Source: Arabidopsis thaliana
Lineage: Eukaryota; Streptophyta; Magnoliopsida; Brassicales; Brassicaceae
Assembly (NCBI RefSeq): GCF_000001735.4
Contig: NC_003075.7
Coordinates: 15,253,001 to 15,317,000, forward strand
Direction: 5' to 3'
DNA: 64,000 nt
Below the pieces are notes generated by a model. That model saw only the letters and a list, made by a program, of their open reading frames with translations, made no database searches and was not told the origin of the DNA. Each line of letters opens with the position of its first letter. Position 1 is the first letter of the stretch. This document shows positions 47,201 to 59,336 of the stretch, piece by piece. The position numbers were made by a program, and so were the translations under genes.

Positions 47201-50200
47201 CAGTTACTGTTGAATGCTAGGAAGGCTGGCATACAATTCAACCAGTTAAATGATGACAGGACATCGACAAATCAAAGACTCGAGGAGTTAAATGTTGAGT
47301 TTGCATCACATCAGGACCACATTAATGTTCTGGAGGCAGATACTATTGAGAGTAAGGTTTCGTTCGAAGCTCTGAAGCATTATTCGTATGAGCTGCAACA
47401 TAAAAACCATGATCTTGAACTTCTCTGTGATTCATTAAAGCTAAGAAATGATAATATCAGTGTAGAAAACACGGAGCTCAATAAGAAGCTGAATTATTGC
47501 TCATTGAGAATTGATGAGCTTGAAATTCAGCTGGAAAACTTACAGCAGAATTTAACTAGCTTTTTGTCCACAATGGAAGAACAGTTAGTGGCCTTGCAGG
47601 ATGAATCTGAGCGGGCAATGATGGTAGAACATGAATTGACATCATTGATGTCTGAATTTGGTGAAGCAGTTGTGAGGCTTGATGATTGTTTACTCAGATC
47701 TGGCACTTCTGGAGCTCATACTGGCTTAGATATGACCAAACGCATATCTGGTTCTGTTGATGTGGCTGTAAACGTGATTGAAGACCTCAAGGAAAAACTA
47801 GAAGCAGCTTATGTGAAGCATGAGTCCACCTCAAACAAATATGAGGAATTGAAGCAGAGTTTCAATACTCTGTTTGAGAAGAATGAATTTACAGCTTCTT
47901 CAATGCAGAAGGTCTATGCTGATCTGACGAAATTGATTACTGAATCATGTGGGTCAGCGGAGATGACCAGTCTTGAAGTTGAAAATGTAGCTGTCTTTGA
48001 TCCTTTCAGAGATGGTAGTTTTGAGAATCTGTTGGAGGCTGTGCGAAAAATTCTTTCTGAGAGGCTTGAACTTCAGTCTGTGATTGATAAGCTACAGTCA
48101 GACTTGTCGAGTAAATCAAACGATATGGAGGAAATGACGCAGCGAAGCCTTGATTCCACTTCACTTCGAGAGTTAGTTGAGAAGGTTGAGGGTCTTCTGG
48201 AACTTGAAAGTGGAGTGATTTTTGAATCTCCTAGTTCACAGGTGGAGTTTCTCGTTTCCCAACTTGTTCAGAAGTTTATAGAGATTGAGGAATTAGCTAA
48301 TCTCCTCAGAAAACAGTTAGAGGCCAAGGGGAATGAGTTGATGGAGATCGAGGAGAGTTTACTGCACCATAAGACTAAAATAGCTGGTCTCAGGGAAAGT
48401 TTAACCCAGGCTGAGGAGTCCCTTGTGGCTGTACGATCTGAGTTACAAGATAAATCTAATGAACTTGAACAATCAGAGCAGAGGTTATTATCGACTCGAG
48501 AGAAGCTTAGCATAGCTGTTACTAAAGGAAAAGGTTTGATTGTTCAGCGTGACAATGTCAAGCAGTCGTTGGCCGAAGCCTCTGCTAAACTGCAGAAGTG
48601 CTCAGAAGAATTGAATTCGAAGGACGCTAGGCTTGTAGAAGTTGAAAAAAAACTGAAGACCTATATTGAGGCAGGTGAACGTGTGGAAGCATTAGAATCT
48701 GAGCTGTCATACATCCGAAACTCAGCTACTGCATTGCGAGAATCGTTTCTTCTGAAAGACTCTCTGCTTCATAGAATTGAAGAAATTTTGGAAGATTTGG
48801 ATCTCCCAGAGCATTTTCATGCCCGAGATATATTGGAAAAGGTGGAGTGGTTAGCAAGATCAGCTAACGGCAACTCTTCGCGCCCCTCTGGTTGGGATCA
48901 GAAGAGTTCTGATGGAGGTGCGGGATTTGTTCTCTCAGAGCCCTGGAGGGAGGATGTACAAACTGGCACAAGTTCTGAGGATGACTTGAGGATCAAGTTT
49001 GAGGAGCTCAAAGGAAAGTTTTATGGATTGGCTGAACAGAATGAAATGCTGGAGCAGTCCTTGATGGAAAGGAATACTTTGGTTCAGAGATGGGAAAAAC
49101 TCCTGGAAAATATTGATATCCCTCCACAGCTACACTCCATGGAAGTGGAAAACAAGATTGAATGGCTTGCAAGTACAATTACAGAGGCTACACATGACCG
49201 GGATAATCTCCAACAGAAGATTGATAACCTTGAAGTCTATTGTCAATCAGTAACTACTGATTTGGAAGTCTCACAAAAGCAAGTAGGTGATGTCGAGGGA
49301 AATCTTCAATCATGTGTTAGTGAGAGGGTGAATCTTTCTGAAAGGCTGGAAAGTTTGATTGGTGATCATGAGAGTCTTTCTGCAAGGGGCATTCACCTTG
49401 AAGTTGAGAATGAGAAACTGCAGAATCAAGTGAAAGATTTGCATGAAAAATTGGTTGAGAAACTTGGGAATGAAGAACATTTTCAGACTATTGAAGGAGA
49501 CTTGTTAAGTTTGAGGTACATGATTGATGATGTTATACAGGAAGATGGCTTGCAAGATTTGGCTTTAGCAAGTAATTCTGAGAACTTGGATGGAGTGCTG
49601 AGAAAGCTGATAGACTATTATAAGAATTTGGTGAAATCTAGTTTGCCAGGTGAAACCGATGACAACGTCTGTGAAACTCGTCCATCAGATGCTGATGTTA
49701 GAAGCGGAGAGTCATTGGGTGCACATGGAGCAACTTCTCATGGGCAACATTTTGAATTGTCTGATTCTAATGTAGTTGAAGCAACAAGTAGAGACATAGC
49801 AGTCGTAGAGACACCTGATGTAGCTTCCCTAACAAAAGATCTGGATCAGGCACTGCATGTTCAAAAGCTGACAAGGGAAGAAAGAGATTTGTACATGGCA
49901 AAACAACAATCCTTGGTTGCGGAAAATGAGGCACTTGATAAGAAAATAATAGAACTGCAGGAGTTTCTTAAACAAGAAGAGCAGAAGTCAGCTTCTGTAA
50001 GGGAGAAGTTAAATGTAGCTGTTAGGAAAGGGAAGGCTTTGGTCCAGCAAAGGGATAGCCTGAAGCAAACTATTGAAGAGGTGAACGCTGAGCTTGGTCG
50101 CCTGAAATCAGAGATTATCAAAAGAGATGAAAAGCTCTTGGAAAATGAAAAGAAATTTAGGGAGTTGGAATCTTATTCTGTGAGGGTAGAATCCCTAGAG

Positions 50201-53036
50201 TCTGAGTGCCAATTGTTGAAAATTCATTCGCAAGAAACAGAATATCTTTTACAGGAAAGAAGTGGTAATTTGAGCATGACGTTGAATGCGTTAAATAGCA
50301 TTGATATTGGTGATGAAGGTGACATAAATGATCCAGTCATGAAGCTTCAACGAATCTCCCAACTGTTTCAAACAATGAGTACAACCGTGACTTCTGCTGA
50401 GCAGGAGTCGAGAAAATCTAGAAGAGCAGCTGAGTTGCTACTTGCTGAGTTGAACGAAGTTCAGGAGACAAACGATAGTCTGCAAGAGGATCTATCAAAA
50501 TTTACATATGAAATCCAGCAACTTTCCAGAGAGAAGGATGCAGCGGAGGCTGCAAAGGTTGAAGCCATATCTCGTTTTGAAAATTTATCAGCAGTCAGCA
50601 ACGAAGAAAAGAATAAGCTATATGCTCAACTGCTATCATGTGGAACCAGTGTGAACTCTCTAAGGAAAATACTCGCAGGTACCAACAGTTGCCTAGCTGA
50701 TATTTTCATCATGGATATGGAGTTTCTGCATCATCTGAAGGCAAATATGGAATTATGTGCGAAGAAAACTGGAACTGATTTGTCTGGCTTGCCTCAACTC
50801 AGTACAGAGAATCTGGTAGACAAGGTATTTAAATAATTTTAACAGCTTATTATGGTATATATACTTTCAAGGTTTTTCTGCCTCTGACTATTTTCTGAAT
50901 ATTGTTTTTCCTATTTCTGCGTAGGAAATCTTTGCACGCTTGAGTGCTGCTTGGTCTAACATTAACTTGCATGAGACATCAAGTGGTGGAAACATAGCCG
51001 AAATTTGTGGTTCTCTCTCCCAAAACCTTGATCAATTTGTGGTTGGTGTTAGCCATCTCGAAGAGAAAGTAAGCAAGCACTTGGCCACATGGCACGACCA
51101 GATCAATATTGTATCCAACAGTATCGACACCTTTTTCAAGTCAATTGGAACAGGAACGGACTCTGAAGTTGCCGCTCTTGGTGAAAGAATTGCCTTGCTT
51201 CATGGAGCATGTTCTAGCGTGTTGGTGGAAATTGAAAGGCGTAAAGCTGAACTTGTTGGAAATGACGATTTTAATATGAGTCTCCACCAAGTAGATGAGG
51301 ACTTTTCGTCTATGGAATCTGTCAGGTCCATGGTAAATAGGCTATCGTCAGCTGTTAAGGAGCTTGTTGTAGCGAACGCTGAGACTCTGGAGAGAAATGA
51401 AAAGGAGATGAAGGTAATCATCGCCAATTTGCAAAGGGAGTTACACGAAAAGGACATCCAAAATAATAGGACGTGCAATGAACTTGTGGGTCAAGTTAAG
51501 GAAGCCCAGGCTGGTGCAAAAATCTTTGCGGAAGATCTTCAATCTGCAAGTGCCCGGATGCGTGATATGCAAGACCAGCTGGGTATTTTGGTTCGGGAAC
51601 GGGATTCTATGAAGGAGAGAGTAAAAGAGCTGCTAGCAGGGCAGGCGTCACACTCAGAATTACAGGAGAAGGTCACATCTCTTAGTGATCTACTAGCTGC
51701 GAAAGACCTAGGTCAGTTTTTCTCTTTTACCCTTTTGTTTTTGCACCGCCACATATATAGCTGATACCTAATTGCTTCCTGCAGAAATTGAGGCCTTAAT
51801 GCAAGCGCTTGACGAGGAAGAGTCTCAGATGGAGGATCTGAAACTCAGAGTTACAGAATTAGAACAGGAAGTGCAACAGAAGAACCTAGACTTGCAGAAA
51901 GCTGAAGCTTCTCGTGGGAAGATTTCCAAAAAGCTATCAATTACTGTGGATAAATTCGATGAGCTCCATCACCTCTCTGAAAATCTTCTTGCTGAAATCG
52001 AGAAACTTCAACAGCAAGTGCAAGATCGGGATACAGAGGTTTCTTTCTTAAGACAAGAAGTCACTAGGTGCACCAATGAGGCTCTTGCTGCTTCTCAGAT
52101 GGGCACTAAGAGAGATTCAGAAGAGATCCAAACTGTACTGTCTTGGTTCGACACGATAGCTTCACTACTTGGTATAGAAGATTCGCTGTCCACTGATGCT
52201 GACAGTCATATAAACCACTACATGGAGACATTTGAGAAAAGGATAGCGTCTATGCTATCTGAAATAGACGAATTACGGTTGGTTGGACAAAGCAAGGACG
52301 TTTTGCTTGAAGGCGAGAGGAGTAGAGTGGCTGAGCTCAGACAGAAAGAAGCAACTCTTGAGAAATTCTTACTTGAGAAAGAATCCCAACAAGACATTTC
52401 AACAAGCTCGACGTCAGAGATCGTTGAAGTGGAACCTCTGGTAAGCTTTGAGCTTGTTAAATAGTTACACCATTCCAGATGCCTCAAGATGATAAATTTT
52501 TAATTGTGGATTTTTTTTTGTTGGATATCACAGATAAACAAGTGGACAAAAACATCGATTCCATCACAAGTCCGGAGTTTGCGTAAGGGAAATATGGATC
52601 AAGTCGCCATTAGTATAGATGCAGATCAAACTGATCAAAGCGGTAGCTTAGAAGAAGATGATGATAAAGGTAATTAAACTTGTCTCTGAATATTTAGTAC
52701 TTTTAACAACATTTCTTAGTAACATTCCCATTTGTATTTTTTCTGTTTTTTAGCTCATGGTTTCAGATCACTCTCTACGTCAAGAATCATTCCTAGATTC
52801 ACAAGACCCATCACTAACATGGTCGATGGTTTATGGTCAGACTCTTTTCATCCATGGATCTCGTTCAGTGTAAAGTTCTTTAATTATGATCTAACAAAAA
52901 ACGACCCTTTTATTTGGTTTCTGAACTTTTCAGGGTCTCTTGTGATCGGACGCTCATGAGACAACCTGCTTTACGGTTAGGGATCATGCTATACTGGGCG
53001 ATATTGCATGCTCTTTTGGCTGCTTTCGTGGTCTAA
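44061..53036 (+). CDS. Giant coiled-coil protein with C-terminal membrane anchor, TNO1/TGN-tether-like
   Basis: Eight exons, 44061-44111, 44331-44984, 45146-50824, 50925-51711, 51785-52440, 52534-52669, 52754-52835 and 52934-53036, join to about 2,715 residues. A basic N-terminus and acidic segment lead into more than 2,000 residues of heptad-rich coiled coil. The last exon encodes a hydrophobic helix (LGIMLYWAILHALLAAFVV) at the extreme C-terminus, so the protein should be tail-anchored with the rod in the cytosol, like golgins and giantin. The KGK-x-L-(V/x)-QRD-x-KQ motif occurs twice and resembles the SYP41-interacting TGN protein TNO1. An inferred role is tethering at the trans-Golgi network. 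It has been annotated as nucleoporin-like, which I do not favour. The acceptor of exon 3 (45146) was chosen by phase. Corresponds to AT4G31570 from memory. Confidence 0.85.
44184..44215. repeat. GA microsatellite in intron 1
   Basis: A run of about 16 GA units lies inside the first intron of the coiled-coil protein gene (44112-44330), followed by a TA/GATA-type run near 44260-44278. It is likely polymorphic. Confidence 0.85.
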
Positions 53037-53219
53037 CCAAACTTCCAATTTCGTAAGCTCATTACTGACTTTTTTTTTTTTAATCCCAAAACAAGTTGCA
53101 AAGAGTAGCTTGATTTGCTAAGCTTTTAAGACGTGTTTTAATCGTATATTTGCAGCTGGTTTCTCGTTATAGCATGCATGGGCTCATCAAAGTGGTGATG
53201 TGTTGTCGTCTCCAACACT

Positions 53220-53252
<33 letters not shown>

Positions 53253-53982
53253 TCTTTGTCTTTGTTTTTAATTCATTGTTTAGCTTATATTAACCAAGCA
53301 AACTGTGGTTTCAGCATTTTTATTGATCCGAATCACAAACTGCTTGGGTTTTCAAACGAATAAGAAAGAAAGTTTATTTAGTAGCTGTGGAATGAAAGTG
53401 TGATTTAACTAGAGAGACTTGAAGTTCTATTATTTTTCTTTTTCCCTATTCTGCTATTCATTATTTTCAGAAATACAAAGCAAAATACGTGAAATGATCA
53501 CATTTAAGTATTTAACAAACTATACAGAGAAAAAATAAATATCACCGACACTAACATATTATTGAAAAAAGGCATGAAAAGGCTACTTTTAAGCCCAATA
53601 AATAGGCCCAAATTGTATATTTACTAAATTTTGTTAACGCGCTTACAAAACCCTTTGGAAAGTATTTCATCAAATTTCAGATTCAGAAACCCTAATTTCT
53701 TCACAAAGCAAAACACAGAAAAAGCCATTCTTTTTGCCCCTTGAGTGCTTTCAGCTCTTCCCACAAGGTAGGTCGCAACCAAGTTTCTTTATCTCCTTCT
53801 CACTCTTAATTGTGGTAACGTTGATCCGATCTGTTCAAATTTGATCGGGTCACTTGGTGGATCTAGTGACTCTGTATTTTTTCTCGATGAATTCAAATCC
53901 TTTCGAATGTCTTACTAGAAAAGATTTAGAATTCCTTTATGTTGACCTTGGTTTATTGTGCCATTGACAGGTTACAGAAGTA
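53037..53982 (+). promoter_or_regulatory. 3' flank of coiled-coil gene; promoter and leader of RSZ22
   Basis: AGCCCA (53592-53597) and GGCCCA (53605-53610) are followed by a telo-box AAACCCTAA at 53697-53705, a combination usual for translation and RNA-processing genes. The leader has a likely intron from a CAAG|GTAGGT donor (53768) to a TGACAG acceptor ending at 53970. Confidence 0.6.
53222..53251. repeat. Poly-T tract of 30 bases
   Basis: Thirty uninterrupted T residues lie in the 3' flank of the coiled-coil protein gene, about 185 bases after its stop. A 3'UTR intron may run from GTAAGC at 53053 to the GCAG before 53157, which would put the tract in the terminal exon. Confidence 0.85.
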
Positions 53983-55064
53983 ATGTCACGTGTGTACGTC
54001 GGAAATTTGGACCCGCGAGTTACTGAGCGTGAACTTGAGGATGAGTTCCGTGCCTTTGGAGTTGTCAGGAGGTAAGAATCAATCCAATCAATCAGTTCGC
54101 GCTACAATTTTGTCACTTTTGAAGTTAAAAGTATCCAATTTTGCATCTCTCTAATGTTCATATGTAATGTGCAGTGTTTGGGTTGCCCGTAGACCACCTG
54201 GTTACGCTTTTCTAGATTTCGAAGATCCTAGGGATGCCCGTGATGCTATCCGTGCTTTAGATGGTAATGATGCATTCATATTCTTTCTATTTTGCTTTGT
54301 TCTCTTAGAAGTTGATGTTTTGATTGGGATTGGAAAATAAGTTTGGTGGAATCTTTTAAAGGAGAGAAATTTGAGGTTTGCAATTACTTTTGACTTGAAA
54401 CTTCACAATTTGACATGGATATTGTGATAACGGATAGGCAAGAATGGCTGGAGGGTTGAACAGTCTCACAATCGAGGTGAGCGTGGTGGCGGCGGTCGTG
54501 GTGGTGACCGTGGAGGTGGTGGCGGCGGCCGTGGTGGTCGTGGTGGCTCTGATTTGAAATGCTATGAATGCGGTGAGACTGGTCATTTCGCACGTGAATG
54601 CCGTAACCGTGGTGGAACTGGAAGGCGTCGCAGCAAGAGCCGTAGTCGCACTCCTCCAAGATACAGAAGGAGCCCAAGCTATGGACGGAGGTCAGTGATG
54701 CTTTTTATTTTGTTACCTTAGTACCTTATTTTGAACGGATTAAGTAACCTTGCCTTTTTCTGGTTTTAGGAGTTACAGCCCTCGTGCAAGATCTCCCCCT
54801 CCTCCAAGGCGCCGCAGTCCTTCTCCTCCTCCTGCCCGTGGCCGCAGCTACAGTAGATCACCACCTCCATACAGAGCGCGTGAGGAAGTGCCATATGCTA
54901 ATGGGTAAATTTCTTTTTCCCAAGTCTCTATATCATTATCAGTGTTTAGGTTTTGGTTATAGTTCTTAGAGATAAACATTTACATTTTCTTCAGATGCTA
55001 ATTCAACATCTGTTCTTGTTTCTTCAGAAATGGACTGAAAGAAAGACGCAGAAGCAGGAGCTGA
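53983..55064 (+). CDS. RSZ22: SR splicing factor with one zinc knuckle (RSZ22, human 9G8-like)
   Basis: Five exons, 53983-54071, 54175-54263, 54438-54690, 54770-54904 and 55028-55064, join to 200 residues. The N-terminal RRM has RNP2 VYVGNLD and RNP1 [10 protein letters not shown] Gly/Arg-rich hinge follows, then a CCHC knuckle C-x2-C-x4-H-x4-C ([14 protein letters not shown]) at about residue 100, and an RS/Pro-rich tail ending ERRRSRS. The first coding intron splits the RRM. SR proteins bind exonic enhancers and recruit U1-70K and U2AF; this one (RSZp22/SRZ22) shuttles between nucleus and cytoplasm. The start [11 protein letters not shown] matches the family. Corresponds to AT4G31580 from memory. 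Confidence 0.96.
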
Positions 55065-56888
55065 GTGAGTGATTTTGCAAGAAAACGAGTGTGTGGGAGG
55101 ATACTTTGGAAGAGAAGAAGAGAGGGACTAAGGGAAGTTACTATCATCTATGAATTTCAGTAAGAGAACATGTTTTAGGTCTGCTGGGTTGGATAAAGCT
55201 TGCTACTTTTGCTTTTGGATATGAAACGTACGTAGTTGTGTATCTACCAATAGGTAAAAGAACACTTGATTCGTACCCTAGTTTCTTAAAGACATAATGT
55301 TTGATTGGAAATTCTGCTAAATGCCTAAGCGTTTCTTGTCTTTTTCCACCGTGTCGAGGTTTCTTCGGGTCTACTACTACTACTACTGCTTCATTGCTTA
55401 TCTACTTGCTTCTCTACTCTTCTCATATGAAGCATCTTCCTTAGTTTCTTGGCCTACTTCATTGTTTATCTGCTTGCTTCTCTACTCTTCTGCTATGAAT
55501 CATCTGCATTTAGTTGCTCGGCCTGGTATGGGAAAAGTTAAACCACGGTTGTGGATCCCTAACATCATCTTCATTTAGTTGCTCGGCCTGCTTCATTGTT
55601 TATCTACTTGCTTCTCTACTCTTCTGCTATGAATCATCTTCGTTTAGTTACTCGGCCTGCTATGGGAAAAGTTAACTACGGTTGTGGATCCCTACATGGC
55701 TTGCTTCTACTTCATCTTCGACCCTAGAGATGCGCTATTGTTTGAAAACTTCATCAGCTTTGAGGTTACCTTCTTTGCATGAACTTGAGCTGCATCACTC
55801 AGAAGCACCTCTTGTGTGGTCTGAATGTTGTGCATTAGGTTTAGCATAATTGTAGCTATGTGATAGTGTTTAGTATGCACATTCTTGTCCTTGGATAGAT
55901 TTTTGTGCATTTCACGGTTTATATAGGCAAGTCAAGAATTTGTAAATGCGTATCAGTTGCTACCATTTGGTACTTGTGTTCATTTCACTTAAGCATAGTT
56001 GTGAAATTGTTCACTTTTATGAAGGTGAAGCAAAGTAATTGCCTAAGAGGAAGATTGAATACATAATCTGATTTGCTCTTATTCACGTAACAACTAGCTA
56101 TGGTTTCGTTTCAGCAACTATAAATCCCAAATTAAGTGAAAAAATAAAAGTATACTTGCGAAGTAGACATGGAGACGTTGTTTTGGCATGACAACAATTA
56201 AAAGCCTAGAAAAGCAAGAGAGACAAGATCATGATCCTAGTTCGGTCCCAGAATCATCAACAAACCCACCAAATTAAAATCTGTTTGGTCCCATTCTTCA
56301 CTTACACATCATTGAATTGATTGTTATGTGACGTAAACCTCTCTGACCTCTGCTTTTTTTCTGCAATTATGCTTCTCCTCATTCCACTTCCTCTGCCGAC
56401 ACTTTTTTTGCTCCACGTTTCTTCACTTTTCACCGACACTAAGTTGAGAATGTCCTAAGATCCTCAGAGAATACAATAAATATTGGTCTTTCTCTTGTTT
56501 CAGTTTAGTCAGAAAACTGGTTCTTGTTAGTTATTTACAGTTACAATCTCTTTCCACAAAGGTTGGACTTTAAATTACATAAATTCTCTGCAGTGATTTG
56601 ACATGATCCTTGAAATTAGTTCAAGACAGAAGCTCTTTTAACTGCCAACAACATGTTCCAACTTTACAGATATTGTATACATGTATGAATCTCTGGCTCA
56701 CACTCTATCCCTAACAATGGAGGAATCAAACCAACATAACAAACAAACAAACGAAACGGAAAATCAATTAATGCCTACCACTATGGTTCCAACAATCTCA
56801 TTACAGAGGATACCACTGAACATAGAGGAAGTGGAAATTCAAACTCACTGATTTATTGACCCGAGTTATGAATCTTCTTTTGTTCTTC
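55065..56888. other. RSZ22 3' flank, repeat block and CSLC5 3' flank
   Basis: The RSZ22 3'UTR runs to about 55320. A block of imperfect repeats follows at 55385-55700. From 55700 to 56820 no gene is apparent, though the segment 55320-56100 has fairly balanced composition. The frame at 55321-55578 is made from the repeat and looks like chance. Confidence 0.5.
55385..55700. repeat. Imperfect tandem repeat of about 70-135 bases
   Basis: Three copies of a segment starting CTTCATTG(C/T)TTATCT and passing through CTTGCTTCTCTACTCTTCT begin near 55388, 55457 and 55591. The second and third copies continue through TTAGTT(G/A)CTCGGCCTG, TATGGGAAAAGTTAA and GGTTGTGGATCCCTA; a short CATCTTCATTTAGTTGCTCGG partial copy lies between them. 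The two longer copies are about 90 percent alike by eye. Confidence 0.75.
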
Positions 56889-59336
56889 TCAGCTCATCTG
56901 CTCGCCTATGAGATCGAGACCCACAAGAAGAAAGGTAACACCTTGGAATAACAGGAAGTAGAAATGCACTCCTTGTGCTGCCAAGAGACTCCTAAGCGCT
57001 GCAGTGAGCAAAAGAAAGGCCAATGCGAGCTCTTTGTGGTATATCTTGTTGGTTTTCTTGACAGGTTTCTTTGAAACCGCTTGTTTCTGTTCTTCAAGTT
57101 GGCTCAGCTCCAAAAGTTCGCTGTCGGAAACTCCCCTAAGCAATTGACTTTTCTTGGTTGGTGTCTCTTTCTCGGTGATAGATAAAAGATCTGACTCTGA
57201 TGATCTTCCAGCTTTCTTTGTGACAATCCACTCGTAAGAGCTACCCAATTGGAATAATCCGGACACCATCGCATTGAACTTGGTGACAGACATTGTGTTC
57301 TCGAATAAGAGATAAGGAACGATGAAAGGAAACGATTTTGGAGATGGAAGAAGGTTGAGGAAAGACATGAAAACTGGTATGTAGCAGATGACCCAAACAG
57401 GGAGCTCAGCTTCTGGAACAAACATGGTGAGTGGAAGGATTATGCAGAACAAAGTGAAGGAGTAGAAAGGAAGTATGAGTTTCCTAAGAAGAAAGAAGAG
57501 AAGTATCAGATTCGCCTTCTTCCATATCGCTATCTGCAAGAGTAACCAATGAGAACCAGAAGAAGTCATTAACATGATGATTAGCAAACATTTGAACTAA
57601 AAGAAGAAAAAAGCTGCACACTACCTTAGAGGTCAAGATTGAACCAAGACACAAGCGGAAAAGCTGCATAGGTCCCGAATGCCAACGGTGTTGCTGCTTC
57701 TTATATGCCTCGTAGGACTCAGGAACTTCGCAAAGGACCTATAGATTTGTTTCTATCCAGTTTAATTCATTTTGTTACATAAATAAGGCTTTTTTTAGAA
57801 ACAATCGATAAAAAGTAGTACCTTGACGTCATTAAGATATATGAACTTCCATCCATGAAGATGAGCGCGGACTGCTATGTCCATATCCTCCACAGTAGTC
57901 CTTTCAAGCCAACCACCAGATTCCTCAAGGGCTTTGATTCTCCATACTCCAGCTGTTCCATTGAAACCAAAGAAGTTCAAGAACACGCCGTTCACTTGCT
58001 GCTCCACCTCAAAGTGAAAACACAGATTGATGTTCTGAAGACGGGTCAACAAGTTCTCGTCTTTGTTCACAAATGTCCATCTAGCTTGAACTAGACCTAA
58101 CTCTGGGTTATCCTGAAGATTAAATCACATTTTTAACATGTTAGCAATCTCTCTCTCCACTTTTCAATGATAGAAAATTGAAACCAATGTTAATACCAAC
58201 CTTGAAATGTGGAACTGTTAGTTTAAGGAAATCCGGAGTAGGCTGGAAATCGGCATCAAAGATTGCGACATACTCGTATGCTTCAACGTAATCACAGCTC
58301 ATTGCTGATTTGAGGTTACCAGCTTTATATCCAGTTCTAACCAAGCGATGCCTGTAGATTATGTTGACTCCCTTTTGGCTCCATTTGGCAACCTCAGCTT
58401 TAATTAACTGTTGGATGCTTTCATCATTCGAATCATCGAGAACCTGAACCAGTATTCGATCTTTCGGCCAGTCAAGTTGACACACGGCAGATATAGATTG
58501 TTCATACACCTGAACAAGAAGAAGACTAAAGCTCATTACACTGATACCAAAAAGGTTATATAAAGCAGGAGAAAGATGAATACTTTCTTGGATATACCAA
58601 AGTTGAATGAGCATACCTCTCTCTCATTGCACATTGGAATCTGAACAAGAACCATTGGATACTCAGATCCAGATCCCTCAGCATCATCATTACGGAAAGG
58701 TTCCTCATCAAATCTCGGCTTAATTTTCTTATACTTGATCCAAAAACAACCCAAGCAAAGTACCAAACGATCTACTGACTGTATAAGGAACAGCACAATA
58801 CAAAACTTGGAGAGAGCTTTGATGGGAGGAGCAATATAATCAGCTCTAAGGGTTAACCAACCAACATACACAAGATGAAACAGGCTCTGGATCTCAAGTG
58901 TGCTAGTGGGGATGTGAAGACTAGGGCTTTGAAAGTAATGCCATCCTCTAAAATAAGCAACAATCTCAAAGCCGAGAATCACTAAGGAAACAGCTAAGAA
59001 GAGCTTAATGGCAGTGAAAAGCCATCTGTCTCTGCCTAATTTCTCAGAGCCAAGTGGGTGAGTGAAACTAAGCCGTTTCTTGATGGCACCAAGGAGAGAC
59101 CAAAAGACAGTGGCGAGCCAAGTGAGACATCCAACAGCTCTATGAGCTTTGAGAAGCAAAACCCAAGTGACTTGCTTAGCGTTCTTGCCTCTGCTCTTCT
59201 CCACTGGTCTAAAAGCCGAATCTGGACCGTCGATTTCAACTACAGAGTAATTAGGATTCTCCATTTTCACCACAACTGGTGTTCCTTTCCTCGTGTCTTT
59301 CGCCCACCAATCTGAAAAATCCAACCTTGGAGCCAT
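56889..59336 (-). CDS. CSLC5: Cellulose synthase-like C glucan synthase (xyloglucan backbone)
   Basis: Five exons, 59336-58617, 58509-58201, 58112-57822, 57738-57625 and 57533-56889, join to 692 residues. The GT2 catalytic parts are in place: [12 protein letters not shown] at the start of the domain, D-D in LDDSND, DxD in [11 protein letters not shown] and QQHRW (QxxRW). Hydrophobic segments flank the domain (about 90-115, 170-195, and a group after 490), fitting a Golgi multi-spanning membrane protein. CSLC enzymes make the beta-1,4-glucan backbone of xyloglucan. The starting ATG ([18 protein letters not shown]) is conserved in the family. Length equals that of the known CSLC group. Corresponds to AT4G31590 from memory. 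Confidence 0.95.

Noticed and set aside
55321-55578. 85-codon frame downstream of RSZ22
   Set aside because: Made largely of the repeat block, begins in the 3' flank, and has no recognisable protein features beyond a chance hydrophobic stretch.
55385-55700. CRISPR-like array
   Set aside because: Repeat units are long, imperfect and unequal without regular spacers, in a plant nuclear context.
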